Assembly (NCBI RefSeq): GCF_047922965.1
Contig: NZ_CP150481.1
Coordinates: forward strand, 1,612,001 to 1,676,000
From: Neptunicella plasticusilytica
Lineage (GTDB): Bacteria > Pseudomonadota > Gammaproteobacteria > Enterobacterales > Alteromonadaceae
DNA: 64,000 bases
Direction: 5' to 3'
The notes under the pieces are model-generated. The model was given only the letters and a program-made list of their open reading frames with translations. It was not told the origin of the DNA and made no database searches. How positions within the stretch are numbered: position 1 is the first letter of the stretch; each line of letters starts with the position of its first letter. A program made the position numbers and the translations under genes. This document shows, piece by piece, positions 8,084 to 17,577 of this stretch.

Positions 8084-9325
8084 TTAACGCATTGCCGGTT
8101 TTAACACGTTTAACTTGCCATCAATATCATCTGGACTGGTCAGGTTTAAAATATCCATTATGGCCGGAAACACATTCACATTATCGAATTCGTCGATCAC
8201 CAAACCGGATTTAAAATGTGGGCCGTTGGCGATAAACAGCGCTCCCATTTCCGGTACCTGATAGGGGTTAAAGCCGTGTGCACCGCCAATAGCTAAGTAT
8301 TCCTTACCGGTATGCGGAAAGAAGGCTGGCGGAATGGCTTCCAGTACAATATCTGCTATTCGGTCATTATCGTTGTAATGCAGTTCAGCCGGAAACTGAC
8401 CTTTTCGATAGGTGGTATAACGTTCGTTGGCGGTTTTGATGAGTCGTTGTTCAGTAATATTAATATCACTTATCGTCGTGTCTGGCTTGGCATATAACAT
8501 TAACTGGGTGCCGCTATCCACCACTTTGAAATGTTCAAGCCCCGGCCAGTTTTGCCATTTAAGTTGGTGTTGAGCTTCTATCTGACGCATGCCGTGATCG
8601 GACACTACAATTAAATCCACCGGCAAACCGGTTTCCTGATCAATACGCTGTTTCAACTGACCAATATAACTATCGACCATGGCAACGGCCTCGGCGACTT
8701 CCGGGGAGTCAGGGCCATATTTATGTCCGGCGGTGTCCACCGCCGAAAAATAGCTGGCGATAAAGGCAGGGCGCTTGTCGTCGGGCAGTTTTAGCCAGTC
8801 AATAATCTGATCAATGCGCTGCTGATAAGGCGTAGCTTTATCGTAGTGAAAATAATAACTGGGCAGAGTGCCTTGTATTTTTGCATCGGATTCCGGCCAG
8901 AAGAAGGTGGCACTGCGCACGTCCTGTTGTTCGGCCAATACCCATAAAGGTGTGGCTTGTAACCAGTCGGGATTTTGGGCTGCTTTACCCATTTTGTAGA
9001 TATCATCCAGCGGTTGATCGTAAAAAGTATTGTGAACCAGGCCGTGGTGGGCAGGATATTTACCAGTTACCAGGCTGATATGATTGGGAAAGGTAACGGA
9101 AGGGTAGCCGGGCCGCATTTTCTCGGCCCGCACGCCGGACGCAGCCAATTTGTTAAGATTGGGGGCAGAATATTTATCCAGATAGTCAAAACGGAAGCCA
9201 TCCAGCGAAAACAGGATCACCGTATTATTGTTATGGCGCTCAATCTGTTGTTGTGGCCAGAAGAATACAGATAAAAGCACCACTAGAGCGCAAAAAATGG
9301 CGGCGAAAAGAGATTTATTCAGCAT
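8084..9325 (-). CDS. nucleotide pyrophosphatase/phosphodiesterase-type ectoenzyme
   Basis: 413 residues in the alkaline phosphatase superfamily, NPP type. A signal anchor covers residues 5-23. Metal and catalytic residues are visible: Asp42 in FSLDGFR, the nucleophile Thr78 in YPSVTFPNH, DTAGHKYGP near 195, VVSDHGM near 243 and GGAHGFNP near the C-terminus. Such enzymes hydrolyse nucleotide or phosphodiester bonds in the periplasm. The exact substrate is unknown. It stands alone, divergent from yoaA. Confidence 0.85.
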   Translation of the reverse strand: MLNKSLFAAIFCALVVLLSVFFWPQQQIERHNNNTVILFSLDGFRFDYLDKYSAPNLNKLAASGVRAEKMRPGYPSVTFPNHISLVTGKYPAHHGLVHNTFYDQPLDDIYKMGKAAQNPDWLQATPLWVLAEQQDVRSATFFWPESDAKIQGTLPSYYFHYDKATPYQQRIDQIIDWLKLPDDKRPAFIASYFSAVDTAGHKYGPDSPEVAEAVAMVDSYIGQLKQRIDQETGLPVDLIVVSDHGMRQIEAQHQLKWQNWPGLEHFKVVDSGTQLMLYAKPDTTISDINITEQRLIKTANERYTTYRKGQFPAELHYNDNDRIADIVLEAIPPAFFPHTGKEYLAIGGAHGFNPYQVPEMGALFIANGPHFKSGLVIDEFDNVNVFPAIMDILNLTSPDDIDGKLNVLKPAMR

Positions 9326-9482
9326 AACGTCCTTGATATCAGTAAAAGTTGAAAAAGCGCCGAAATCCTACCCCAACAACTATGACTTTTATATTAAAAT
9401 GCGTTGAGTTGACAGAAAGATTCGTTCATTTAAATAGGCTTTGATGCGTCTACCTCTGGTCGTTTGGTTGAATATCTTGTAT

Positions 9483-9516
9483 AAACGGCAGCTTTGCTAT
9501 CCACATTGCCGTTTTT
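9483..9516 (+). other. hairpin in the leader of yoaA
   Basis: AAACGGCA at 9483-9490 and TGCCGTTT at 9507-9514 form a perfect 8-bp stem with a 16-base loop, followed by a short T run. No plus-strand gene ends just upstream, so it is not an ordinary end-of-gene terminator. It may be a leader attenuator or a leftover. Confidence 0.35.
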
Positions 9517-9611
9517 GTGGATCAACATTTATTTATATCAACCCATTAAAACAGGGCTATCGCCACACATAATGCAAATATTTGTCCCGATTCATAACGT
9601 TGACCTTAGCC

Positions 9612-11546
9612 ATGCCAACCATTAAGCAAGCTTTCGCCAAACAAGGTCATTTGTCAGAAGCCATCGAGGGTTTTATTCCGCGTCAGGCACAAACCGAAAT
9701 GGCGGTGGCAGTAGGGCGGGCGATTTCGACCCGCACTGCGCTGGTAGTTGAAGCCGGAACTGGCACCGGTAAAACTTTTGCCTATCTGGTGCCAGCCTTG
9801 CTGAGTGATAAAAAAGCCATCATTTCTACCGGCACCAAAAACCTGCAGGAACAACTATTTCATCGTGATTTACCTTTGGTTAAACAGGCGCTGGATTCCA
9901 ATAAAAAAGTGGCGTTGTTAAAAGGGCGTTCCAATTATTTATGTTTACATCGTTTGCAACAGCACAGCAGTAATACCACATTATTGGAAAAGAACACCCT
10001 GGCTGAATTGACTCAGGTCAGACAGTGGGCCAACAGCACCAAAACAGGAGATATAGGCGAGTTAAAAACCATTCCGGAAGACGCCCGGGTGTTGCCCTTC
10101 GTGACCTCGACTATCGATAACTGTTTGGGCAAAGAATGCCCGGACTATGAAGATTGTTATATGATCAAGGCTAGGGCAAAAGCGCTGGTGGCCGATTTAG
10201 TGGTGGTAAACCACCATTTATTTTTTGCCGATATGGCGTTAAAGGACACCGGTTTTGGTGAGCTCATTCCCGAGGCTGATTTAATTGTGTTTGATGAGGC
10301 GCACCAGATCCCGGATATTGCCAGCCAGTATTTTGGTGAATCCATGTCGACCCGGCAAATCCATGATATGTGCCGTGATACCGATATTGTCTATCGTACC
10401 AGCCTTAAGGATGCCGAGCAGTTATCCAAAATGGCTGACAAGCTGAAAATGATCAGCGCCGATTTACGTATTTTCTACCCCGAGCAGCCACAGAAAGGTA
10501 ACTGGCGCGAGCAGTTAAATCGCTCCGAAATTGCCAGTCAGGTCAGTCGATTATCCGATACCTTGAATCAGTTCTATGAAGTGGTGAAGTTGCATTTAGG
10601 CCGCGACAAGGATCTGGATAATATTATGGAACGCTGCATCCAGATCCGTAGCACGCTGAAGATTCTGCTTGATGTACAACAAAAAGGTGTGAGTCTATGG
10701 TATGAAACCACACCCAGACATATCACCTTGCATATGACGCCCTTGAGTATCGCGCAGAAATTTGCCGATTTTATTGCCGAACCTAAGCGGGGTTGGGTAT
10801 TTACCTCCGCGACCTTGATGGTAGACGGTGGCTTCAATCATTTTACCCGTCAAATGGGCCTCAATGGTGCCGATACATTATCTTTAGGCAGCCCGTTTGA
10901 TTATCCGCAACAAGCAATGCTTTGCGTGCCGCGATTTTTGCCTGAGCCAAGCTCCAGAGAAATGAAAAACGTTTTATTGGACATTGCTCTGAAGGTGATT
11001 AAAGCCAGCCGTGGCCGCTGTTTTTTGCTCTTTACCAGTCACGCAATGTTGCGCCAGATTGCCGGGTTATTAGAAGACAAAATCAGCAATCCGGTACTGG
11101 TACAAGGCACCACCAGTAAACGAGCCTTACTCGAAGCCTATATCCAAAGTGATAATGCAGTACTGCTTGGCACCGGTGCATTTTGGGAAGGCGTGGACGT
11201 GCGCGGCGACGATTTGACCTGCGTATTAATCGACAAACTGCCTTTCGCTTCGCCGGATGACCCGTTATTACAGGCAAGAATTGAAGATTGCCGCAATAGC
11301 GGCGGTAACCCCTTCGCCCAAATTCAGATACCGCAAGCCGTCATCGCTTTGAAGCAAGGGGCAGGACGTTTAATCCGGGATGCCAGGGATAAAGGTGTGC
11401 TGGTAATATGTGACAATCGACTGGTGACCCGTGACTACGGTAAAATCTTTTTGGCCAGTTTACCGGATATGCACCGAACCCGAACCTTATCCAAAGCATT
11501 GGCATTTTTAGAGCAAATTCATCAGCAGGAAACCGTTACTACATGA
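9612..11546 (+). CDS. yoaA: DinG-family iron-sulfur ATP-dependent DNA helicase YoaA
   Basis: 644 residues if started at ATG 9612; an in-frame TTG at 9582 would add ten residues without family support. XPD/DinG-like superfamily 2 helicase: Walker A in EAGTGTGKT, a four-cysteine iron-sulfur cluster (NYLC, then DNC, KEC and EDC about 70 residues on), DEAH box DEAHQI, and C-terminal motif VI around QGAGRLIRD. YoaA acts in DNA damage tolerance with the chi subunit of polymerase III in E. coli. Overlaps tsaB by 4 bases; the yoaA-tsaB order is common in gammaproteobacteria. Confidence 0.9.
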   Translation: MPTIKQAFAKQGHLSEAIEGFIPRQAQTEMAVAVGRAISTRTALVVEAGTGTGKTFAYLVPALLSDKKAIISTGTKNLQEQLFHRDLPLVKQALDSNKKVALLKGRSNYLCLHRLQQHSSNTTLLEKNTLAELTQVRQWANSTKTGDIGELKTIPEDARVLPFVTSTIDNCLGKECPDYEDCYMIKARAKALVADLVVVNHHLFFADMALKDTGFGELIPEADLIVFDEAHQIPDIASQYFGESMSTRQIHDMCRDTDIVYRTSLKDAEQLSKMADKLKMISADLRIFYPEQPQKGNWREQLNRSEIASQVSRLSDTLNQFYEVVKLHLGRDKDLDNIMERCIQIRSTLKILLDVQQKGVSLWYETTPRHITLHMTPLSIAQKFADFIAEPKRGWVFTSATLMVDGGFNHFTRQMGLNGADTLSLGSPFDYPQQAMLCVPRFLPEPSSREMKNVLLDIALKVIKASRGRCFLLFTSHAMLRQIAGLLEDKISNPVLVQGTTSKRALLEAYIQSDNAVLLGTGAFWEGVDVRGDDLTCVLIDKLPFASPDDPLLQARIEDCRNSGGNPFAQIQIPQAVIALKQGAGRLIRDARDKGVLVICDNRLVTRDYGKIFLASLPDMHRTRTLSKALAFLEQIHQQETVTT

Positions 11547-12247
11547 ATATTTTGATTATCGATACCTCTACCGAAGCCTGTTCTGTGGCCCTGCAATTTG
11601 ATGATTCGCAATACTATCGTTATGAAATATGCCCCCAACAACATAGCCAGCGATTGTTGCCCATGGTAGACGAGGTACTGGTTGAAGCGGGTATTAAACT
11701 GCAACAACTGGATTATCTGGGATTTGGTCGTGGGCCTGGAAGTTTTACCGGGGTGCGTATTGCAACGGGGATGATTCAGGGACTGGCATTGGGGACAGAC
11801 TTGTCTGTGGTGGGGCTTTCTACTTTGGCGGCGATGGCACAACAGGCATATCAGCTTCACGATGCCAAAGAGGTGATTGCAGCCACAGATGCCAGAATGG
11901 ACGAAGTGTATATCGGTCATTATCAATTGCAAAACGGAGTCATGGTGTTGACGGGGGAAGAGCAAGTCTTGCCACCGGATGATGCCGTAACGCAGATCAT
12001 TCTTCCGGCACTTAATGGTAATTCTAAATTGGCAGGAGTGGGAACCGGTTGGCAGGCTTATCCTGAACTGATGTTGCAGCATCGCCTTCAGTTTTGTAGC
12101 GACATTCTCTATCCTGATGCCCGTTATATGCTTAAACTTGCACAACAGGCAATAGAGCAGGGACAAGCCCTGGAGGTTGATCAAATTCAACCTGTTTACC
12201 TGCGTGATAAAGTGACCTGGAAGAAGTTGCCGGGGCGTGATAAATAG
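11543..12247 (+). CDS. tsaB: tRNA threonylcarbamoyladenosine biosynthesis protein TsaB
   Basis: 234 residues. TsaB is the non-catalytic partner of TsaD, needed for the t6A37 modification of ANN-reading tRNAs. ASKHA-fold features are visible: ILIIDTSTEACSVAL at the N-terminus, HSQRLLPMVDEVL near 36, and GPGSFTGVRIA near 66. Starts inside the last codons of yoaA (ATGA overlap), which fixes the start. Confidence 0.93.
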   Translation: MNILIIDTSTEACSVALQFDDSQYYRYEICPQQHSQRLLPMVDEVLVEAGIKLQQLDYLGFGRGPGSFTGVRIATGMIQGLALGTDLSVVGLSTLAAMAQQAYQLHDAKEVIAATDARMDEVYIGHYQLQNGVMVLTGEEQVLPPDDAVTQIILPALNGNSKLAGVGTGWQAYPELMLQHRLQFCSDILYPDARYMLKLAQQAIEQGQALEVDQIQPVYLRDKVTWKKLPGRDK

Positions 12248-12401
12248 AGGAAAAAACGGAACGATTCTTGCCTCATATGCCCCAGATGGTAGAATACATC
12301 GAAGCAGGTTTGCTAAAAATCTGTTGTTGTCCCTACCAACCTGGTTCAGGATAAATGGTAGCTGGAATAGTAAAAAACTAGATTTCGGGAATTTGTGTTA
12401 A

Positions 12402-12719
12402 GTGGAAATTGAATCCTCTTTAGTTGCATCACAAAATGCGTTAGCTTCAAATCCGCCGGTTCGTGAACCGCAGCGGGACGTTGAGGCACGTCAACAGCAG
12501 CAACAGCAAAAAGTCACCCAGCTCCCCCGCAGTCAGGTTGTTATTCGTCAGGGAAATACCCAGGCGTTCGAAGATGCTGACAAGTTTCGTCAGCAACAGG
12601 CTATTTATGATCAGCCTGCCTCCAAAAACCGCCAGGCAATCAATGCCTATCAAACATTACAACGTGAAGGATTGCGCAGTGAAATCCATCAGTCATTGGG
12701 TGTTGATACCTACGTGTAA
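12402..12719 (+). CDS. unknown glutamine-rich small protein
   Basis: 105 residues from a GTG start. No signal peptide, membrane helix or cysteine. The sequence is about one fifth glutamine, with a QQQQQQ run near residue 34, and ends with a conserved-looking AYQTLQREGLRSEIHQSLGVDTYV-type tail, partly quoted here. Not recognised. A terminator follows immediately, so it is probably a single-gene unit between tsaB and slp. Confidence 0.55.
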   Translation: MEIESSLVASQNALASNPPVREPQRDVEARQQQQQQKVTQLPRSQVVIRQGNTQAFEDADKFRQQQAIYDQPASKNRQAINAYQTLQREGLRSEIHQSLGVDTYV

Positions 12720-12720
12720 T

Positions 12721-12750
12721 ATCCGTTTTGACCGTTCATACGGATTTTTT
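12721..12750 (+). terminator. rho-independent terminator
   Basis: ATCCGT (12721-12726) pairs with ACGGAT (12740-12745), followed by TTTTT. It ends the unknown 105-residue gene. Confidence 0.6.
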
Positions 12751-12840
12751 ACTGTAGCACTGTGATGAATTCAGTTATTGTTCAGTTGAGTCTATGCATA
12801 ATCAACAATGCTGATAAACCGATTTCGTTGTGAGGATAAT

Positions 12841-13524
12841 ATGTTAAAAAAAATACCCCTACTAATCGCTGTACTGATGTTATCTGCCTGTGCATCTGTA
12901 CCGGATAGTCTAAAGGTAGCCGAAGGACAGCAACTAGTCACCTACCAGCAAGTGATGTCGAATCCTCAAATTAACGTAGGAAAGAATGCCCGTTGGGGAG
13001 GTGTTATTGCCAGCGTCGAGAATAAGGCTGATAGTACCTTGCTGGAAATTGTCCATCATGATTTAAAAAGTAACGGTCGTCCGGCTCAATCAGATCAGAG
13101 TGTAGGGCGTTTTAGAGTCTATGTAGACAGCTTCCTCGATCCGATGATTTATCAAACCGGCCGCAGTATTAGTTTTGTGGGTCAGGTAAAAGGCACGGAA
13201 TCCGGATTGGTGGGTGAACATAAATATACTTATCCGGCGCTGCAGGCCAGCAGCTATTATATGTGGGATGTAAGAAGCCAGATGAATGTGACCAGCGTGT
13301 CCATGTCTATGTGGCCCGGTTCATACTGGGGCGGTTGGTATGGTTGGGGTTACCGCGGTGGTATATGGCCTTATCATCAACGGGTCATCATCCGCGATAA
13401 CGACAAACCCGGCACCAGCGGCCCGCAACCTGTGCGTCCTCGCGTGAATACTAACCCGAGAGTGGAGCAGCCAAAGGGGCTGGGTTCGAATAAACATCAT
13501 GCAGATCGACGGATATTGGACTAA
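12841..13524 (+). CDS. Slp-family outer membrane lipoprotein
   Basis: 227 residues from ATG 12841 (GAGGATAAT upstream); a further in-frame ATG at 12808 would spoil the signal peptide. Lipoprotein signal with lipobox LSAC (Cys16). The Slp fold follows (QLVTYQQVMSNPQINVGKNARWGG). The C-terminal part carries a Trp/Gly/Tyr-rich segment (GSYWGGWYGWGYRGG) and a basic, proline-rich tail. Slp proteins are starvation- or acid-induced outer membrane lipoproteins of unclear function. A perfect-stem terminator follows. Confidence 0.85.
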   Translation: MLKKIPLLIAVLMLSACASVPDSLKVAEGQQLVTYQQVMSNPQINVGKNARWGGVIASVENKADSTLLEIVHHDLKSNGRPAQSDQSVGRFRVYVDSFLDPMIYQTGRSISFVGQVKGTESGLVGEHKYTYPALQASSYYMWDVRSQMNVTSVSMSMWPGSYWGGWYGWGYRGGIWPYHQRVIIRDNDKPGTSGPQPVRPRVNTNPRVEQPKGLGSNKHHADRRILD

Positions 13525-13580
13525 CAGGAGCGGAAAAAGATTGCCGGTTGTGGCAAACTGAATCCTGCTAATGATTTTAA

Positions 13581-13606
13581 ATGCGGCAATTTATTGCCGC
13601 ATTTTT
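13581..13606 (+). terminator. rho-independent terminator after slp
   Basis: ATGCGGCAAT-TT-ATTGCCGCAT is a perfect 10-bp stem, followed by TTTT. It lies inside the longest open frame of the next gene, which argues that the next gene begins at 13661. Confidence 0.85.
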
Positions 13607-13660
13607 ATTGTCAGTTGTAGTAGTCATTTCACTTTATCAGTTACTATAAGCGCTTACACT

Positions 13661-14500
13661 ATGCATGAAATCAGCTTTAAACTACCTCATATCAACTTGT
13701 CTGCACTGGAATTTGGAGATGCTTCCAAACCTTTGGTAGTGGCATTGCATGGGTGGCTGGATAACGCCGCCAGCTTTATTCCGCTTGCGCCGTTTTTAAC
13801 CGATTATCATCTGATTGCGCTAGATATGGCGGGGCACGGCTTGAGCCAACATCGTAGTCCCGATGCCAATTATCATCTGGTTGACTGGGTACAGGACTTA
13901 CATCAGTTATTGGAGCTAAACCAGTGGTCTGAAGTTATTTTGTTAGGCCACTCGTTGGGCGGAATTGTCGCCTCGATGTATGCCAGTTGTTTTCCCGAGC
14001 GAGTCAGCAAACTGGTAGTGATGGAATCTTTTGGGCCGCTGAGCAAAGAAGTCGAATCCAGCCCGCAACAGCTTAGAGACTCTATTGTGAGTCGCCTGGA
14101 AGTGGACAGCAAACCCGCTCGTCATCCAGCCACATTACGACAGGCAGTGCAGGCTCGAAAAGTGGCCGGAGATGTTTCTACTGAAGCCGCACGGTTACTG
14201 GTCAGCCGTAATCTGGATGATAGCAGCGGCGAGTTGCGTTGGCGCACTGATCGGCGCTTGCGTACCATTTCATCAATGCGCGTAACCGAAGATCAGGCTA
14301 AAGCATTTATGCATGCCATCAAGGCTCCAATGTTAGTTATTCTTGGCCAAAACGGATTTGAAAAATTGAAAGTTAATTTTCAGCATCGCCAACAATGGGT
14401 AACCAATTTAACCAGTTGTACCTGTCCGGGGGGACACCATTTACATATGGAACATCCATTTGCTGTTGGTGAGAAAATCGTGCAATTTATAAATTGCTGA
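13661..14500 (+). CDS. alpha/beta hydrolase
   Basis: 279 residues from ATG 13661. Alpha/beta hydrolase fold: oxyanion segment VALHGWLDNAASF, DMAGHGLS, nucleophile elbow GHSLGGIVAS and a C-terminal catalytic His in GGHHLHMEHP. No signal peptide, so cytoplasmic. The substrate is unknown; esterase, thioesterase or related activities are possible. An upstream ATG at 13571 would place the slp terminator inside the gene and is rejected. Confidence 0.82.
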   Translation: MHEISFKLPHINLSALEFGDASKPLVVALHGWLDNAASFIPLAPFLTDYHLIALDMAGHGLSQHRSPDANYHLVDWVQDLHQLLELNQWSEVILLGHSLGGIVASMYASCFPERVSKLVVMESFGPLSKEVESSPQQLRDSIVSRLEVDSKPARHPATLRQAVQARKVAGDVSTEAARLLVSRNLDDSSGELRWRTDRRLRTISSMRVTEDQAKAFMHAIKAPMLVILGQNGFEKLKVNFQHRQQWVTNLTSCTCPGGHHLHMEHPFAVGEKIVQFINC

Positions 14501-14675
14501 ATTTGAGCAATTTTGCAGCGAAAATAGATTAGTTATAGGCAATATTGCTCTAAACAGCATTTATCTTTGCTTCGCGGTTGGTTAAGATAACCCGATCCTT
14601 ACAACATTTACGTATTTGACACATTCTGTCTATATTTACCCCAAAATAATAATAACGCCTACATTAGGAGGCCAT

Positions 14676-16328
14676 GTGGAAAAAATTTGGCTAGATAGCT
14701 ATTCGTCTTCAGTTCCTCACGAAATCGATCCTGATTGCGTCCCTTCTCTGGTTGATGTGCTTGAACAAAGCGTTGAAGAGTTCGGTGATAAAGTGGCCTT
14801 TATCAATATGGGACAAACGCTGACGTTTAACCAGCTGGACAAATTGTCCCGTCAGTTTGCCGCTTATCTGCAAAATCAGGGGTTGCAGCAAGGTGATTCT
14901 GTTGCGGTGATGATGCCCAACTTGTTGCAGAATCCGGTGGCGATTTTCGGAATTCTGCGTGCGGGTATGACAGTTGTGAACGTAAATCCGTTATATACAG
15001 CGCGTGAATTAAAGCATCAACTCGTCGACTCCAATGCCAAAGCCATAGTGATTGTGGATAATTTTGCGCACACGCTGGCGGCAGTGATTGAAGAGACTCA
15101 GGTTAGCCAGGTCTTTACCACCCAGTTGGGCGATATGTTGCCGTTAGTCAAACGTCTGCTGGTTAATTTTGTGGTTAAATACATCAAAAAAATGGTCCCG
15201 TCATTTAAACTGGATAATGCCGTTCTGTTTGTGGATGCGATAGCTGAGGGCGCAAAACAGACTTACACTCGTCCGGATCTGAATGGCGACAGTTTGGCGT
15301 TCTTGCAATACACCGGCGGAACCACCGGTGTATCCAAGGGTGCCATGCTCACTCACCGTAATTTGCTGGCCAACCTTGAACAGGTCGCTGCCATAATCGG
15401 ACCGGCGATCAAGCGTGGTGAAGAGCTTATTGTGACCGCGTTGCCGCTTTATCATATCTTTGCATTAACGGCTAACTGTCTGACCTTTGTTAAATTTGGC
15501 TGTCAGAACTTGCTGATTACCAATCCTCGCGATATGCCCGGTTTTGTTAAAGAATTGGCTAAATACCCCTTTACCGTGATGACTGGGGTGAACACATTGT
15601 TTAACGGTTTGCTCAATACTCCGGGCTTCAAGGAACTGGATTTTAGTAACTTTAAATTTGCCTTGGGTGGCGGCATGGCGGTGCAGCGCAGTGTGGCGGA
15701 AAAATGGGAAGCATTGACCGGACACGTATTGCTTGAAGGCTACGGACTGACCGAATGCTCTCCGTTGGTGACGGTTAATCCTCCTAGTATGACGCAATAC
15801 AACGGATCAATAGGACTGCCGGCTCCTTCAACCGATATCAAGTTACTGGATGATGAGGGTAACGAAGTATCTATGGGTGAACCGGGCGAAATGTATGTTA
15901 AAGGTCCGCAAGTGATGGTCGGGTATTTAAATCGTGCGGAAGCGACCAGCGAAATTCTCAATGACGGTTGGTTGGCAACTGGGGATATTGCCACTTGTGA
16001 TGAAAAAGGCTTTTTCTATATAGTGGATCGCAAAAAAGACATGATCCTGGTGTCCGGCTTTAATGTGTTTCCCAATGAAATCGAAGATGTTGCGGCTATG
16101 CACCCGGATATTATGGAAGTGGCGGCAGTGGGAGTGCCCAATGAAGCCTCCGGTGAAGTGGTAAAACTGTTTGTGGTGAGCAAAAACGATGAGTTATCTG
16201 AAGCTGAAGTGATTACTCATTGCCGGGAGCATCTCACCGGTTATAAAGTACCGAAAATGGTAGAATTTAAAAAAGAGCTTCCGAAATCCAACGTAGGGAA
16301 AATTCTGCGTCGGGAATTACGGGATTAA
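14676..16328 (+). CDS. fadD: long-chain-fatty-acid--CoA ligase FadD
   Basis: 550 residues from a GTG start preceded by TAGGAG. An AMP-forming adenylate ligase that activates fatty acids to acyl-CoA for beta-oxidation at the inner membrane. P-loop YTGGTTGVSKGAML near residue 212, EGYGLTECSP near 357, TGDIA near 438 and the C-terminal catalytic Lys in LPKSNVGKILRREL. E. coli FadD is 561 residues. FadD precedes rnd as in enteric bacteria. The regulator FadR is encoded about 5.5 kb away. Confidence 0.93.
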   Translation: MEKIWLDSYSSSVPHEIDPDCVPSLVDVLEQSVEEFGDKVAFINMGQTLTFNQLDKLSRQFAAYLQNQGLQQGDSVAVMMPNLLQNPVAIFGILRAGMTVVNVNPLYTARELKHQLVDSNAKAIVIVDNFAHTLAAVIEETQVSQVFTTQLGDMLPLVKRLLVNFVVKYIKKMVPSFKLDNAVLFVDAIAEGAKQTYTRPDLNGDSLAFLQYTGGTTGVSKGAMLTHRNLLANLEQVAAIIGPAIKRGEELIVTALPLYHIFALTANCLTFVKFGCQNLLITNPRDMPGFVKELAKYPFTVMTGVNTLFNGLLNTPGFKELDFSNFKFALGGGMAVQRSVAEKWEALTGHVLLEGYGLTECSPLVTVNPPSMTQYNGSIGLPAPSTDIKLLDDEGNEVSMGEPGEMYVKGPQVMVGYLNRAEATSEILNDGWLATGDIATCDEKGFFYIVDRKKDMILVSGFNVFPNEIEDVAAMHPDIMEVAAVGVPNEASGEVVKLFVVSKNDELSEAEVITHCREHLTGYKVPKMVEFKKELPKSNVGKILRRELRD

Positions 16329-16346
16329 CGCATAGGCAGATAATGG

Positions 16347-16374
16347 AAAAAACCGGCAAGGGCCGGTTTTTATT
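16347..16374 (+). terminator. rho-independent terminator after fadD
   Basis: AAAACCGGC and GCCGGTTTT form a tight stem with an AAG loop, followed by further T residues. It separates fadD from rnd. Confidence 0.85.
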
Positions 16375-16386
16375 CGGGTAAGGACG

Positions 16387-17550
16387 TTGTACGAATATTT
16401 AGATAATAATGCGCAAGTCGCCGAGTTTTGCCAGCAGGCATTACACAAAAAAGCCATTGCAGTCGATACCGAGTTCGTCAGAACGCGCACACTTTATCCG
16501 CAACTCGGATTAATTCAGATCTATGATGGTGAACGACTGGTTCTCATCGATCCCGTTGCCGTTACAGACTTATCACCACTAGTCACGTTACTGATTGCTC
16601 CCGACGTGGTGAAAATATTGCACTCCTGTTCGGAAGATCTGGAAACATTCCAGACCGCGCTGAACATCATGCCCGAGCCTGTTTTTGATACCCAGTTTGC
16701 CGCCAGCATTGTCAATATCGGCCCAATGTTGGGTTATGCCAAACTGGTTGAAATCATGCTTGATATCCAAGTGGATAAAGGCGAGTCGCGCACAGACTGG
16801 CTGGCACGCCCGCTAAGCCCTCAACAACTGGAATATGCGGCTAATGATGTGCTTTATCTATATCAGCTTTATCCGCAATTAAAACAACAAGTTGAAGATA
16901 AACAAAGGCTGGATTGGGTATTTGAAGAAATTCGGTTGTTAGCTATTAAAAAGCAGCGTTCACTACCTGTTTCGTTAACCTATCTTAATATAAAAAACAG
17001 CTGGCAACTATCAGGTAAGCCGTTGGCAGCTTTACAGAAACTGGCGGCGTGGCGGCTGGAACAGGCGCGTAAACGCAACCTGGCTCTTAATTTTGTGGTT
17101 AAAGAACCTAATTTATTGAATCTGGCGAAAAGGCAGCCTAGTAATAAGAGTGAGCTACATGCGGTGGTGGGATTAAGTCCTCAGGAGATCCGCCGTAATG
17201 GTGAACAGATCCTCGCCCTGCTTAATGACGTTACCGAAAGTGATTATCCTCCCAGAGTGGAACGACTGGTCGATTTTGCTGCCTACAAGGGTATTGCACA
17301 ATCGTTGCGAGAAATGTGTCAGCAGGTTGCTGAAAATCAGCAAATTCCGGTTGAAGTATTAGGTTCTAAAAAACAGATTAATCAATTATTGCAATGGTTA
17401 TGGTTCAAACTCGACGAAACAAGGGAAAAAGGCTTGTTGCCGGATTTATTGTCGGGCTGGCGCGGCGAATTGCTATTAAGCGGGATTGAGCGTGTGGTTG
17501 GTGCTAAAATAGCATTATCAAAAGATGAGGGTTGTCCCGAGGCGGGGTAA
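16387..17550 (+). CDS. rnd: ribonuclease D
   Basis: 387 residues. RNase D trims the 3' ends of tRNA precursors. DEDD-type exonuclease: AVDTEFVRTRT near residue 25, HSCSEDLETF near 79, FDTQFAA near 100 and the final YAANDVLYL near 155, then an HRDC domain (residues about 210-290). No ATG is in frame, so the start is a TTG at 16387; E. coli rnd also uses UUG, which keeps its synthesis low. The AGGA stretch is unusually close to the start. Confidence 0.93.
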   Translation: MYEYLDNNAQVAEFCQQALHKKAIAVDTEFVRTRTLYPQLGLIQIYDGERLVLIDPVAVTDLSPLVTLLIAPDVVKILHSCSEDLETFQTALNIMPEPVFDTQFAASIVNIGPMLGYAKLVEIMLDIQVDKGESRTDWLARPLSPQQLEYAANDVLYLYQLYPQLKQQVEDKQRLDWVFEEIRLLAIKKQRSLPVSLTYLNIKNSWQLSGKPLAALQKLAAWRLEQARKRNLALNFVVKEPNLLNLAKRQPSNKSELHAVVGLSPQEIRRNGEQILALLNDVTESDYPPRVERLVDFAAYKGIAQSLREMCQQVAENQQIPVEVLGSKKQINQLLQWLWFKLDETREKGLLPDLLSGWRGELLLSGIERVVGAKIALSKDEGCPEAG

Positions 17551-17577
17551 TGCTCGCCTGTTAAGTCGAGAGTTGTT

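Noticed and set aside
11522..12190. 222-residue minus-strand open frame opposite tsaB
   Set aside because: Antisense shadow of tsaB; no recognisable domain.
13571..13660. N-terminal extension of the alpha/beta hydrolase
   Set aside because: It contains the slp terminator; the start at 13661 fits the family.
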